The translations under genes were made by a program, and so were the position numbers. A stretch of DNA of 64,000 nucleotides, from the NCBI RefSeq assembly GCF_000015445.1, contig NC_008783.1, positions 255,001 through 319,000 on the forward strand, given 5' to 3'. Each line of letters starts with the position of its first letter. Within the stretch, counting starts at the first letter, position 1. This stretch comes from Bartonella bacilliformis KC583. Its GTDB lineage: Bacteria > Pseudomonadota > Alphaproteobacteria > Rhizobiales > Rhizobiaceae. Below, piece after piece: positions 38,737 to 49,276 of the stretch. The notes below the pieces were generated by a model. The model worked only from the letters and a program-made list of their open reading frames with translations. It had not been told where the DNA came from and did no database searches.

Positions 38737-41700
38737 GTCAACAACTTGAGACAAAACAGCTTTTAGCAAAGTTGCAGCAAAACGATATCATGGCGTTTTT
38801 TATTCGTAGGCCGGTTTTTACTTTTGTTTTAAATGCCATGATTATGATTGCAGGTTTTTCGGCATGGATGGGCGTTGATGTACGTGAGTTGCCCGATATT
38901 GATATTCCTGTAACAACGGTTATGACGAATTTTGCTGGTGCTTCAGCGGAAACAATAGATCGTGAAATTACGAAAATTGTAGAAGATGCTGTTTCTCGTG
39001 TCTCGGGGGTTAAAACGATTTCTTCAACGTCTTCTTTTGGCCGTTCTCGTGTAGAGATTCAGTTTAATGTTGGGGTTGATTTGAATGTTGCAGCATCTGA
39101 CATTCGTGATGCTCTTTCTCGTGTTGCTTATTCTTTACCGAAAGATGCAGATTCACCTCTAATCATTAAAGCCGATTCGAATGCAGCGGCAATGATGTAT
39201 TTGGTTGTGACCTCACCGACAATGAATATTGATGATCTGACGACCATTGTAAATGATCAAATTGTTGACGTTCTTTCCGCTGTTGAGGGGGTTGCTGATG
39301 TAGAAGTTGATAGTGCTCGCAAAAAAATTTTTCAGATTGATATCGATCAAGTAAAGCTTGCTAATTATGGATTAAGTGTAGCAGATATTTCAAGTGCTCT
39401 TTCTGATATGATGGTTGATGTGCCTGTGGGGTCATTGCGTAATGCTAAACAGGCCTTAATTGTTCGTGCTACAGCTCATTTGGCAACACCGGAAGATTTT
39501 GAGCGAGTTTTATTAAAGCCACATGTGCTTATTGGCGATGTTGCCCGTGTTACTTTATCGCCTGATATAGAAACAGTTATTTTGCGTGTTAACGGCGAAG
39601 AGGGGATAGGGCTAGGTATTGTGCGTAAGGCACAATCTAATACTCTTAATATTTCTAAAGATGTTCGAATAACTCTTGACCGTCTTAAAATGATTATTCC
39701 TCCTTCTGTGCAGATCAGTATTATCAGTGATGATTCTATTTTTATTAAGAGCGCTCTTCATGAGGTTGAGATTGCGTTAGTGATTGCTGTGCTGAGTGTT
39801 ATTTTTGTTATTTTTATTTTCCTGAGAGATATTCGTATAACGCTGATTCCTGCTTTATCGATACCAGTTGCTTTAATTGGAACAATTGCTGCGATTTATC
39901 TTGCAGGTTTTTCCTTAAATATTCTTACATTTTTAGGGCTTGTTTTAGCAACAGGGCTTGTTGTAGATGACGCAATTGTTGTGCTGGAGAATATTGTTCG
40001 GTGGCGCAATAAGGGACACGGTTCTCGGTCTGCAGCGGTGTTAGGAACACGTGAAGTATTTTTTGCTGTTGTTGCAACAACATTAACATTGGTAGCTGTT
40101 TTTGTACCTATCTCTTTTCTTCCTGGGCAAGTTGGGGGGCTTTTTAGGGAATTTGGTTTTGTATTGGCAATTTCTGTTCTACTTTCTTCAGTGGTTGCTT
40201 TAACTCTTTGTCCTATGCTTGCTGCGCGTTTTCTTAAAGAACATGTTGAAGAGAATAAAGAAGACGTACGTCGTTTCATTATATTGGATAAATTGGGTGC
40301 TTTTTTTAGCAGGAATTATGCTTATTATTTGCATAAATGTTTGGGACGGCCCTGGACTGTTATACTTATTTCATTTGTTTTTTTTGGCCTTTGTATTGGA
40401 GGCTATATGAAATTACAACAGGAGCTAACACCAGCAGAAGATAGAGGAATGATTTTTTTGGTCATTCGTGGGCCCCAGGGTATTTCAACGCAATATTTGA
40501 ATGAGCAAGTAAAGCAAATTGAAGAGAGTTTACAACCGTTGCGTGATGCTGGTGAAATTGTTAACAGCTATTCTATTGCAGGAGCTGGAGGCGCATCTAA
40601 TAATGCTTTTCTTATCTTGTTGCTTTCATCTTGGGATAAACGCTCGCGTAGTCAACAAGAAATTGTGAACGATATTAATTCCAAGATTAGGCAATTCCCA
40701 GCAGTATTTGTATTTGCTGCACAAGGTAATTCTCTTGGGGTCAGGGGAACCGGCCAAGGATTACGGTTTGCAATTCTTGGGAATAATTATGAAAAATTAC
40801 AATCAATTGCTGATCAGCTTGTAAATGCTTTACAGGCTGATCAACGTTTTATTCGTCCACAGCTTGCTAGTGATGCAACACAACCACAATTTTTTATTGA
40901 AATTAATCGAGAAAAAGCCACTGATTTGGGGGTTGATATTACTAATTTAGGTAATACATTGCAGACAATGTTAGATGGAAGAAAAATTGGTTCCATTTAT
41001 GTGGATGATCATTCTTACGATGTCAAACTGACATCGCGTGAAAAGTTTATTGATAATCCTGCTGATTTAGAAAATATTCTTTTGAAAGCAAAAAATAACA
41101 AATATGTGCCTTTATCAATGATTGCACATTTGCATGAAAAAGCTATTGCGCCTCAATTAAAACGGGAGCAACGCATGAATGCTGTTATTTTAAGCACGAA
41201 TTTTGCTCCAAATATTACTTTAGGGGATGCGTATCAAATTGTACAAGAAATTTCTTCTCCTCTCTTATCAGAGGGGAGTTATGTTGTTCCTTTAGGAGAA
41301 GTCGCCACTCTTAGTGAAACATCTTCTAATTTAATGGTTGTTTTTGGTATTGCTTTTTTGATTATTTTGTTAATTTTGGCGGCACAGTTTGAAAGTTTTG
41401 TTTCGGGTTTTATAATAATGGCTACTGTTCCGTTAGGATTAGGTTGCGCAGTAATTGCTATGCTTTTGAGTGGTGTTAGCCTTAATATTTATAGTCAAAT
41501 TGGTTTAATTTTATTGATTGGTGTTATGGCTAAAAATGGTATTTTGATTGTTGAATTTGCAGATCAATTGCGTGATCAAGGTAGAAGCGTGCGTGAAGCT
41601 GTAGAAGAAGCTGCTAATGTCCGTTTGCGTCCAGTGTGTATGACGATGATTTGCGCTATTTTAGGGGGAATTCCTCTAATTTTAGCAAAAGGTGCTGGTG

Positions 41701-41867
41701 CAGAGGCGCGTATAGCTTTAGGTTGGGTTATTGTGGGTGGTTTGGGTTTGGCGACCATCTTTACTTTGTATGTAACACCAGTTGTTTACCTTTTGCTTGG
41801 GCGTTTTATAAGACCAAAAATAGAAGAAGCCAAGCAATTAGAAAGAGAATTAAACCAAGCTACATGA
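38733..41867 (+). CDS. RND multidrug efflux permease
   Basis: 1044 residues, full length for an AcrB/MexB-type trimeric proton-drug antiporter. Twelve membrane segments in two halves; the first after FIRRPVFTFVLNAMIMIAG. The proton relay aspartates are in ATGLVVDDAIVVLENI (about residues 400-415) and the partner lysine lies in the second half (LIGVMAKNGILIVEFADQLR). Large periplasmic loops bind substrate. The N-terminal ~20 residues before FFIRRPV are a short extra cytoplasmic tail. No outer-membrane channel gene is adjacent, so a TolC-like protein encoded elsewhere is needed. Confidence 0.95.
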   Translation: MSQQLETKQLLAKLQQNDIMAFFIRRPVFTFVLNAMIMIAGFSAWMGVDVRELPDIDIPVTTVMTNFAGASAETIDREITKIVEDAVSRVSGVKTISSTSSFGRSRVEIQFNVGVDLNVAASDIRDALSRVAYSLPKDADSPLIIKADSNAAAMMYLVVTSPTMNIDDLTTIVNDQIVDVLSAVEGVADVEVDSARKKIFQIDIDQVKLANYGLSVADISSALSDMMVDVPVGSLRNAKQALIVRATAHLATPEDFERVLLKPHVLIGDVARVTLSPDIETVILRVNGEEGIGLGIVRKAQSNTLNISKDVRITLDRLKMIIPPSVQISIISDDSIFIKSALHEVEIALVIAVLSVIFVIFIFLRDIRITLIPALSIPVALIGTIAAIYLAGFSLNILTFLGLVLATGLVVDDAIVVLENIVRWRNKGHGSRSAAVLGTREVFFAVVATTLTLVAVFVPISFLPGQVGGLFREFGFVLAISVLLSSVVALTLCPMLAARFLKEHVEENKEDVRRFIILDKLGAFFSRNYAYYLHKCLGRPWTVILISFVFFGLCIGGYMKLQQELTPAEDRGMIFLVIRGPQGISTQYLNEQVKQIEESLQPLRDAGEIVNSYSIAGAGGASNNAFLILLLSSWDKRSRSQQEIVNDINSKIRQFPAVFVFAAQGNSLGVRGTGQGLRFAILGNNYEKLQSIADQLVNALQADQRFIRPQLASDATQPQFFIEINREKATDLGVDITNLGNTLQTMLDGRKIGSIYVDDHSYDVKLTSREKFIDNPADLENILLKAKNNKYVPLSMIAHLHEKAIAPQLKREQRMNAVILSTNFAPNITLGDAYQIVQEISSPLLSEGSYVVPLGEVATLSETSSNLMVVFGIAFLIILLILAAQFESFVSGFIIMATVPLGLGCAVIAMLLSGVSLNIYSQIGLILLIGVMAKNGILIVEFADQLRDQGRSVREAVEEAANVRLRPVCMTMICAILGGIPLILAKGAGAEARIALGWVIVGGLGLATIFTLYVTPVVYLLLGRFIRPKIEEAKQLERELNQAT

Positions 41868-42058
41868 TTTTTATAGAATGCAAGGCCGATAAATTTTAAA
41901 GCTTTTGTTTATGTCGCGTTGGTATTTTTATTGATTATAATTGTATTATTTTATGTATGAATAGGAGACAATTTGGTTGCAATGAAAGAGGAAGTTCTCT
42001 GTTCTTTTGCCTTTTATATTTAAAGTTTTATTGTCAATGGCTATAGGAGATATACTTG

Positions 42059-43708
42059 ATGCTTCCCGATAAGAAAGCCTTTAAGGAAAGTCTGAAAGCT
42101 TTAAAAAAACATGTCACCCAGGATAAGGTATGTGATATTCGTCAGCATTTTTCAGAGGATGAGCAGCGTTTTGCTCGTTTGTCTATAAGGCTTGATGATC
42201 TTCTTTTTGATTTTTCTAAATGTGGTGTAACATTGGATACACTACAACTCTTAGATAATCTTGCTATCGCGGCAGATGTATTAGGCAAGCGCGAGGCGAT
42301 GTTTTCAGGAAAGATCATTAATACAACAGAGAAACGTTCAGTTCTTCATATTGCATTACGTCTTGCTGCTGATAAAGTTTTTATATTGAATGATCGTGAT
42401 ATTGTTCAAGATATTCAATCTGTTCTTGCCCGTATGGTAAAATTTTCTAAAATGATTCGTGATGGAAGTTACAAGGGATACAGTGGTGAGAGGATCACTG
42501 ATATTGTGAATATTGGCATTGGAGGCTCTGATCTTGGACCTGCAATGGTTACGAGTGCTTTAAAGCCTTATCATGATGGTCCGCATTGTCATTTTGTTTC
42601 TAGTGTGGATAGTGCGCATATTACGGATATTCTTGCTGATTTAAATCCGGCAACAACACTTTTTATCATTGCATCCAAAACTTTTACGACAACTGAAACA
42701 ATAGAAAATGCTCGCGTTGCACGTCAGTGGATTCATTCACATTTAGGAGAAAACGCTGTCGGAGTTCATTTTGTTGCTGTTTCGAGTGCGATTGATAAAG
42801 CGATAGAATTTGGCATAGATTCTTCAAGAATTTTTGAATTTTGGGATTGGGTAGGAGGGCGGTATTCCATTTGGTCGGCGATTGGTCTTGTTGTTATGTT
42901 AGCAATAGGTGACCAGAATTTTCGCCAGTTTCTCGAGGGAGCTCGGCAAATGGACCAACATTTTAAAGATACACCTTTGCATCAGAATATTCCTATCCGA
43001 TTTGCACTTTTGGGTTTTTGGCATCGTGTTATTTGTGGGTATTCGTCGCGTGCTATTGTTCCCTATGAACAGCGTTTAGTGCGTTTCCCAGCTTATTTAC
43101 AACAGCTTGATATGGAATCAAATGGGAAGCATGTTTCATTAGAGGGACGACCTATAACTTTCTCAACTGGTCCTGTTGTTTGGGGAGATTCAGGCTCAAA
43201 TGGGCAACATGCTTTTTTTCAGTTTTTGCATCAAGGAACAGATATTGTTCCTGTAGAATTTATTTTATTTGTCAAAGGGCATGAACCCAATTTAAATCAT
43301 ATGCATGATATATTGGTGGCGAATTGTTTAGCGCAGTCAGAAGCTTTGATGAAAGGCCGCAGTCATGAAGATGTTTATCATACTCTCATGAATGATGGCG
43401 GAGAGAGTGATGAAGCGGATAATTTAGCATTCCATAAAAGTTTGCAAGGGAATCGACCGAGCATTATGCTCATTCAGGATTTATTGACGCCTTTTACACT
43501 TGGTCGCTTGATGGCGCTTTATGAGCATCGTATTTTTGTTGAAGGTATTTTGATGAATATTAATTCATTTGATCAATGGGGCGTTGAGCTTGGAAAAGAA
43601 TTCGCCAATGAATTGTTACCTGTTATTCGCGGAGAAAATGAAGCTGATAATCGAGATGGTTCAACATTAGGCTTATTAAAACATATTCAGAATAGATATG
43701 TTGAATGA
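42059..43708 (+). CDS. pgi: glucose-6-phosphate isomerase
   Basis: 549 residues. The ATG at 42059 is chosen over an in-frame TTG because of the aggaga ribosome binding site nine bases before. Signature segments: VNIGIGGSDLGPAMVTSAL, SKTFTTTETIENAR, VGGRYSIWSAIGL, the catalytic glutamate/histidine region YLQQLDMESNGKHV, and the C-terminal QWGVELGKEFANELLP. Interconverts glucose-6-phosphate and fructose-6-phosphate. Ends close to a convergent tRNA-Ser. Confidence 0.96.
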   Translation: MLPDKKAFKESLKALKKHVTQDKVCDIRQHFSEDEQRFARLSIRLDDLLFDFSKCGVTLDTLQLLDNLAIAADVLGKREAMFSGKIINTTEKRSVLHIALRLAADKVFILNDRDIVQDIQSVLARMVKFSKMIRDGSYKGYSGERITDIVNIGIGGSDLGPAMVTSALKPYHDGPHCHFVSSVDSAHITDILADLNPATTLFIIASKTFTTTETIENARVARQWIHSHLGENAVGVHFVAVSSAIDKAIEFGIDSSRIFEFWDWVGGRYSIWSAIGLVVMLAIGDQNFRQFLEGARQMDQHFKDTPLHQNIPIRFALLGFWHRVICGYSSRAIVPYEQRLVRFPAYLQQLDMESNGKHVSLEGRPITFSTGPVVWGDSGSNGQHAFFQFLHQGTDIVPVEFILFVKGHEPNLNHMHDILVANCLAQSEALMKGRSHEDVYHTLMNDGGESDEADNLAFHKSLQGNRPSIMLIQDLLTPFTLGRLMALYEHRIFVEGILMNINSFDQWGVELGKEFANELLPVIRGENEADNRDGSTLGLLKHIQNRYVE

Positions 43709-43744
43709 AGGAACTACAAGCACTATCCGCTTCAGGTTATAGTG

Positions 43745-43834
43745 TGGCGGAGAGAGAGGGATTTGAACCCCCGATAGAGTTGCCCCTATGCCGCATTTCG
43801 AGTGCGGTGCTTTCAACCACTCAGCCATCTCTCC
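43745..43834 (-). tRNA. tRNA-Ser (CGA)
   Basis: A 90-base class II tRNA on the - strand with encoded CCA and a long variable arm. The anticodon loop CTCGAAA gives CGA. Acceptor stem ggagaga pairs with tctctcc. Confidence 0.95.
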
Positions 43835-44125
43835 ATATCAATAAAGCATAAAATTTTTCGTTGTGTGATCGTTAAGTGTATGGCGGCTAGATAACCTTCA
43901 ATCGCTTCAAGTACAACCCCTTTTTGCTTTTTTAGTGACCTTTCTTGACAGAAAACAAAAATTCTATCATATATGCGAGAGGAGCATGGGGAGATCTGTG
44001 CATATTTGTGTTTCAAAAGATATTTTCCGTTCCTTTGTAAAATTACTAAGACTGATAAAAAGCAGACGTTTTTTCCATTAATCACAGTGAAAAAATAAGA
44101 TCTGGATCGAACGAAAGGATAAAAA

Positions 44126-44599
44126 ATGTTCGCAGTCATTAAAACTGGTGGTAAGCAATATCGCGTTGTTGCTAATCAGGTATTAAAAGTTGAAAAGATT
44201 GTTGGCAATGCTGGTGATGTCGTTAACTTCAGTGATGTATTGATGGTCGGTGAAGGCGATAATGCGATTATTGGTGCGCCTATTGTTGCTGACGCTTCCG
44301 TTACAGCTGAAATTATAGGGCAAGAGCGTGCTCGTAAAGTGATCTCATTTAAAAAACGCCGTCGTCAAAATTCTAAGCGCACCCGCGGTCATCGCCAAGA
44401 AATAACAACACTTCGTATTGTAGAGATTTTGACTGGCGGTTTAAAGACCAAAACAGCAACTGTGAAGTCGAATGAAAAGAAAGCAGCTGCGCCAAAGGAA
44501 GTGAAAGCTGATTCTGTTAAAGAAACCGCTACAAAAACTGTTAAGAAACGGAATGTGTCACAAAAGGTAGAAGCTGCGTCAGAGAGTAAAAAAGATTAA
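44126..44599 (+). CDS. rplU: 50S ribosomal protein L21 with C-terminal extension
   Basis: 157 residues against about 103 in most bacteria. The core is standard ([49 protein letters not shown]), followed by about 50 residues rich in lysine, alanine and glutamate ([20 protein letters not shown]). Such tails are common on alphaproteobacterial L21. Followed by rpmA after 12 bases, the usual pair. Confidence 0.96.
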
Positions 44600-44611
44600 A
44601 GGAGAATATCC

Positions 44612-44881
44612 ATGGCACATAAAAAAGCTGGGGGATCCTCGCGTAATGGTCGCGATTCAGAGTCGAAACGTCTTGGTGTCAAGAAATTTGGTGGTGAAGC
44701 TGTTATTGCTGGCAATATCATTATTCGTCAGCGTGGTACACGTTGGCATCCCGGTGAAAATGTTGGCATTGGAAAAGATCATACTCTTTTTTCCCTTGCA
44801 AATGGGACGGTTTCTTTTCGCACGAAAGTTAATAATCGTTCCTACGTTTCTGTTATTCCTGCAGCAGTAGAAGCAAAGTAG
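44612..44881 (+). CDS. rpmA: 50S ribosomal protein L27
   Basis: 89 residues starting [20 protein letters not shown], with the conserved [20 protein letters not shown]. The flexible N-terminus reaches the peptidyl transferase centre. The ATG follows an aaaggag ribosome binding site. In many bacteria obgE follows directly; here obgE is 10 kb further on and the adhesin locus lies between. Confidence 0.97.
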   Translation: MAHKKAGGSSRNGRDSESKRLGVKKFGGEAVIAGNIIIRQRGTRWHPGENVGIGKDHTLFSLANGTVSFRTKVNNRSYVSVIPAAVEAK

Positions 44882-44937
44882 AATGAATATTCTTTAAAAT
44901 AAGCCAGTCGTTCTATTAGACTTATTTGTAAATTTTT

Positions 44938-44982
44938 AAGCAGTAAGGGATGGATGAAAATCTTCTTTTTACTGCTTTTTTG
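44938..44982 (+). terminator. rho-independent terminator after rpmA
   Basis: Stem aagcagtaa (44938-44946) pairs with ttactgctt (44969-44977), followed by a run of T. It closes the rplU-rpmA operon. Confidence 0.75.
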
Positions 44983-45853
44983 TTATGTTGGAATGATATA
45001 AAATGATATAATAAGTGTAGAAATTGTATAAAGCTGGATAAAATGAGAGACTGCACTGAATTTCTTTATGGCTAGCATCTGCGTTCAGGATAAAGAGGGT
45101 ATTTCTTATATTTTTTGAATTTTTGTAAAATTTAAGCGTGTGTTTCTTTTTTGGTATCATGTCGATTTTGGGAGAGGTCGTTAAGTAGGTGGAGTATAAC
45201 TGGGGCGCTTATATATAAAATTTGTATCGAGAGTTTGATCTTTTTTTCTCTACCGTTAACTTAAAGTGAGTTGTTTTGTATTTCACAATAGCATGATTTT
45301 AAAACATGCATTGTTAAATTGTGTCTCTTGGCTGTCGATTTTTCTTTTTTACAAATATTTTGTTTTTTCTATGTTTAGATTTTTGAAATATTCTCTCTTT
45401 GCGAGGTGAGAGAATAGAGTTTGTAATTGAAGCTATGTAGTTTTATCCACGCAATATTGAAAAAAGACATTATTTGAAAATAAATTAAAAAATTATTCGT
45501 TGTGACCCTTGTCATTTTTTTAGTGCACTCTACCTACACAATCGATTGGTCGCTGGAGACTCTAATGAGGTGATCAATTTGTCGCGAGAGAAGAACATTT
45601 TTATTAGAAGAGAGTTTATTCCTACTGTTGGATGATGCTCTTGAAGGAGGAGTGAATCTTTCTTCAAGTAAATATTCTTGATTAATGATCTTCCGTGGGA
45701 TTTTTGTATCTCTTTTGAAGCTTCTTAAGCGATTTTGCAGTGCGGTTTGGCGTTGTGCTGCCGTGTTATTAATTTCTGATGCACTGTAGTTTTAAGAGGG
45801 TGGTTTACTGCTGGTGGGAGGGGCGTTGGACTCTGTAAAACTAGGTGGTTATC
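44983..45853. other. long leader region before the first adhesin gene
   Basis: About 870 bases with no supported gene. The last ~300 bases are less AT-rich and hold several g-rich blocks (ggaggag near 45647, gggaggggcg near 45818). A long regulated 5' leader is plausible; no known RNA family recognised. Confidence 0.45.
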
Positions 45854-47509
45854 ATGAAGGAAATTCAACCTCAGAGAGGGGCAGTGGGCTGTGTCCTCGT
45901 TAGTTATTTTTGGCTTAAGCGATTTCTTGGAATTGCAATAGCTGCGCTTTTATCAACTATTCTTCCTGCTGAAGGGCAACCTATTGAGCACGTGACTCTA
46001 AGTGAACACAATGGTGTTCCTATAGTTGATGGTGCTTTTGAGCTTCAGCAAAGTTCAAATAGCGGTGACCGCGATTGTAGAAATATGAATGAGGTGATTA
46101 ATAGGTTGAGTAGGGAAGTAGGCGATGGACGAGTGTTGCCATTAGAATTAGAGGAGAAATATTGTGAAACTATCGTCGAAAGGTTGCACAACTTGGGTGA
46201 TTCAAATGGTATTTCATTACAGGCACTAAATATGATTGAAGGGACTGGAGTTCATAAAGGTAATTCTGGTAAATTTAAGGTTTATTCAGTTGGACTTGGG
46301 CATTATTCAGGGGTTCTAGGTGTGGGGGCCGCAACGGCTGTAAATGCCTTTGGAGCACAGGCCTATGGTTTTGGTGCGCGTGCGATGGCGCCTGCAACTA
46401 TTGCTGTGGGTATAGGAGCGGATGCACAAAATATGGGAGCGGTTGCTGTTGGTGGGATTGCAAGTGCAAAGGGAAAAAATAGTCTTGCTTTAGGTCCGCA
46501 AACTTTAGCTTACAGTGATGGTTCTGTTGCAATCGGTGGTGATCCTGATAGTGAATTTGGAGCAAGGGCACTGGCTACGAATTCTCTTTCTATGGGTGCT
46601 AAATCTTATACTGGAGAAAATTCTGAAGCAGCTATTGCTGTAGGGTTAGGTGCGCAGGTGCGAGATGGAAGTCCAGGAGGTGTCGCTTTGGGCTGGGGAG
46701 CTTTTGTAGCTGAGGGTGCGGAAGGTGGTCTTGCTTTAGGTAGGAATTCGCACGTAGATGTTAACCAGGGTGTTGCTTTGGGGGTAGGGTCCAGGGTTAA
46801 TACGCCAGCTGGTGTTGCGGGTTACGATCCTAGAAGTAATGATGAAACGAAAAACACTAATTCTGCATGGAAGAGTAGGTATGGTGCGGTTAGTGTTGGT
46901 GATGCTGAGAGAGATATAACACGGCAGATTACAGGAGTTGCAGCAGGTACTCAAAATACTGATGCAGTGAATGTTGCGCAGCTACAAGCATTAAGAGATG
47001 CCACTGTTCTGTATAACAGAGATGAAGACGGTAACAAGACAAACAAAATCGCTTTACAAGGTGGAGATCCAAGCCAACCTGTAGCCCTTGACAATCTTGC
47101 TGATGGTAACGTCACAGAAGGATCGAAACAAGCAGTCAATGGTGGACAGCTGTATGATTTTATGCAAGTACAGACGGACTATACAAAGGAACAGACGAGG
47201 CGTGTTCTGAAAGATGCAAAAGGCTATACGGATAAGAAATTTAATGCTTTAAGTTATGAAATTGATGGTGCACGCAAAGAGGCCAGACAAGGTGCAGCAA
47301 TTGGTTTGGCCGTATCTAACTTGCGTTATGATGATACACCTGGGAGTTTAAGTCTTGCATTTGGAACGGGTATGTGGCGTCATCAATATGGCTTTGCTGT
47401 TGGTGCAGGGTTTATGTCTGTGGACGGAAAGGTTAGCGCTAATGTATCCGCCGCTACTGCTGGAGGCCATTGGGGGGTAGGTGCAGGAGTCAGTGTTACG
47501 CTGAATTAA
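45854..47509 (+). CDS. trimeric autotransporter adhesin, short form
   Basis: 551 residues from the ATG at 45854, which has aggtgg before it. An extended signal peptide (hydrophobic core about 20-38: FLGIAIAALLSTILPAEG) is followed by a unique region with two cysteines, a YadA-type head of SVAIG-like repeats (about 150-310: GVGAATAVNAFGAQAYGFG, NSLALGPQTLAYSDGSVAIG), a neck (GVAAGTQNTDAVNVAQLQAL), one short stalk module and the membrane anchor (last ~80 residues: ARQGAAIGLAVSNLRYDDTP to GVGAGVSVTLN). Trimers insert in the outer membrane and bind host matrix or cells. Much shorter than BadA. An IalB-like gene follows after one base. Confidence 0.9.
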   Translation: MKEIQPQRGAVGCVLVSYFWLKRFLGIAIAALLSTILPAEGQPIEHVTLSEHNGVPIVDGAFELQQSSNSGDRDCRNMNEVINRLSREVGDGRVLPLELEEKYCETIVERLHNLGDSNGISLQALNMIEGTGVHKGNSGKFKVYSVGLGHYSGVLGVGAATAVNAFGAQAYGFGARAMAPATIAVGIGADAQNMGAVAVGGIASAKGKNSLALGPQTLAYSDGSVAIGGDPDSEFGARALATNSLSMGAKSYTGENSEAAIAVGLGAQVRDGSPGGVALGWGAFVAEGAEGGLALGRNSHVDVNQGVALGVGSRVNTPAGVAGYDPRSNDETKNTNSAWKSRYGAVSVGDAERDITRQITGVAAGTQNTDAVNVAQLQALRDATVLYNRDEDGNKTNKIALQGGDPSQPVALDNLADGNVTEGSKQAVNGGQLYDFMQVQTDYTKEQTRRVLKDAKGYTDKKFNALSYEIDGARKEARQGAAIGLAVSNLRYDDTPGSLSLAFGTGMWRHQYGFAVGAGFMSVDGKVSANVSAATAGGHWGVGAGVSVTLN

Positions 47510-47510
47510 T

Positions 47511-48122
47511 GTGGACAATCGAAAGAGTATAACCAGTTTTTTGTTCGCCCTTGTTTTATTGAGCAAGGGCGAAAGCTTTGCTGATGAACAAAGCAATCTT
47601 TATACAGTCCATCCACCACAATTGTCTGTTCCCAGTGGTAAGCCTGGTGAAACACGCCGGATCATTATGCAATTTAGTGATTGGACTTTGATTTGCGATG
47701 AAAGCCAAACGGTTAAGCGAGGCGTTTGTAATGTGACACAGGCAATCCATGATCAAGAAGGTCATACAATTTTTAGTTGGTCTCTTGTGTTAACGACCAG
47801 TGGTCAGGCAGTTATGCTTTTACGGATGTTACCCAGCGCAGATATCAGTGTTCCGATCCGGGTATCAGTAGAAGGATTTTCAGAGCCTATAGTTATTCGT
47901 TATACGCAGTGTGATGCTAAGGTTTGTTTAGCTCAATCGCCTTTAGGTCTGATTTTGCGTCAGCAAATAGAACAGAGGGGAAAAGTGCGTATTTCTTATC
48001 AGGTGAAAAGTGGTCAGATATTTTCTTTTGTTGCTCCCTTTGAGGGATTGAGTGAAGCACTTTCCTTTTTAACAATACAAGGAGATAATAAGAATGACAT
48101 GGAAAGAAAACAGAAAAGATAG
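47511..48122 (+). CDS. IalB-like exported protein, copy 1
   Basis: 203 residues, GTG start one base after the adhesin stop, so translation is probably coupled. Signal peptide (SITSFLFALVLLSKGESFAD) then an invasion-associated locus B domain (about 50-185): FSDWTLICDESQTVKRGVCN, IFSWSLVLTTSGQAVMLLRM, TQCDAKVCLAQSPL. Paired cysteines fit the family. IalB proteins are periplasmic or outer-membrane linked and promote invasion in Bartonella. Nearly identical to the copy at 52984, except for the C-terminal tail (TIQGDNKNDMERKQKR here). The ialB proper lies at 63556 and is much more distant. Confidence 0.85.
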   Translation: MDNRKSITSFLFALVLLSKGESFADEQSNLYTVHPPQLSVPSGKPGETRRIIMQFSDWTLICDESQTVKRGVCNVTQAIHDQEGHTIFSWSLVLTTSGQAVMLLRMLPSADISVPIRVSVEGFSEPIVIRYTQCDAKVCLAQSPLGLILRQQIEQRGKVRISYQVKSGQIFSFVAPFEGLSEALSFLTIQGDNKNDMERKQKR

Positions 48123-49276
48123 TTCGTTTCTTGTGAACTTTTGTTGAACGAGTGGTTAAAAATTTTTATAGTGAGGAAATAAAAAGGGAAAGGCTATTTG
48201 TAGAGATTATATTGATTGAGCAACAAGAGATTTTATGGATTACGCTAGAATAAGAGAGAGTCAAGATTTAGGTATACACCGTGTTAGGCTTATAAAGTTT
48301 TTGCTCAATCATTTTAGACTCTAAAGGTATTTTTTAATAATATATTCGATTCGTTTTTGATTATTTTACTGACAAAAAGCATAAATAAGTGCAGAATTTC
48401 AGAGAAATATGTCAAAATACTTCTCTGGTTTTTAGCAAAGAGAGCTTTGATTGATAAAAGCAGTGTTTCTTAAGTTAATGAGTAGGTGTTTTATTATAAG
48501 GTAGAAATATTAAGAGTCTTTTCTTTAATGTATTTATTTTTATCTAGGCAGTTACGGTACTTTTGAATTAATAAAGCTTTTCCCAAGCTATTACTAGACG
48601 TTATTTATAATGCGGTTATTTTTTAGTTCTTGAAATATTAGAATTTTAAAATATCAATTTGTATTTTTTTATAATCAAAATGTATTTCAATATGAATTTT
48701 TGAAAACAACTAAAAGTTTACACTTTTTTTCTTGCTATTTTCTTTATGTTCTTTATAAAAGAGCGAAGTAATTTTTATAGGGCTTTTTTTTTGTAAAAAG
48801 GAAGAGCTATTATGATTAAAAGGGGGGGCAATGCCATTGGGGAGATTTTATTGTTTTTCTTTATTTCGAAACCTTCGAGTAAAGAGGCTTTATTTTTCTC
48901 TCAGATCTGATTTTTCTTTGAAGATTATCCATTTTATTTTTATGATAAGAGTAAAGTTCGTCTTTATCAAAAGAGCGGGCTGCATTATTTTGATTAGGGA
49001 GCTTATAATTTAAGCTTAAATTATACAGAGTATTTTAAAAATTATTTTTTTCTGGGTTTAAAAATTTTTAGTTAGAAGCGAGCGATCATCTTTTCTGAGC
49101 TCCAATATATTTCAAAGATTTTAGAGTGATGCCGCAATAAGCTTCGGTATCTAATTTATAATTGCTTATCTTTTTAATTTGGTAGATGCGCAAAAACAAT
49201 TTTGCGAAGGGGAAAACTTTTTCTGAAACAATGCTTGTTCTATTTTTAGGATTTATTTTCATTGAGGGGGTTTGTT
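48123..49276. other. intergenic stretch between the two adhesin units
   Basis: About 1.15 kb, very AT-rich. The one candidate is a 32-codon frame at 48812-48910 with a good ribosome binding site (aaaggaag) that begins MIKRGGNAIGEILLFFF; it crosses a run of seven G, and losing one G would join it to a longer frame ending at 49013. Neither product resembles a known protein. The second adhesin's promoter must lie in this stretch. Confidence 0.4.

Noticed and set aside
48831..49013. 60-codon gene before the long adhesin
   Set aside because: No proper start or ribosome binding site in this frame, and the composition is unlike a protein; kept only as part of the G-run observation.
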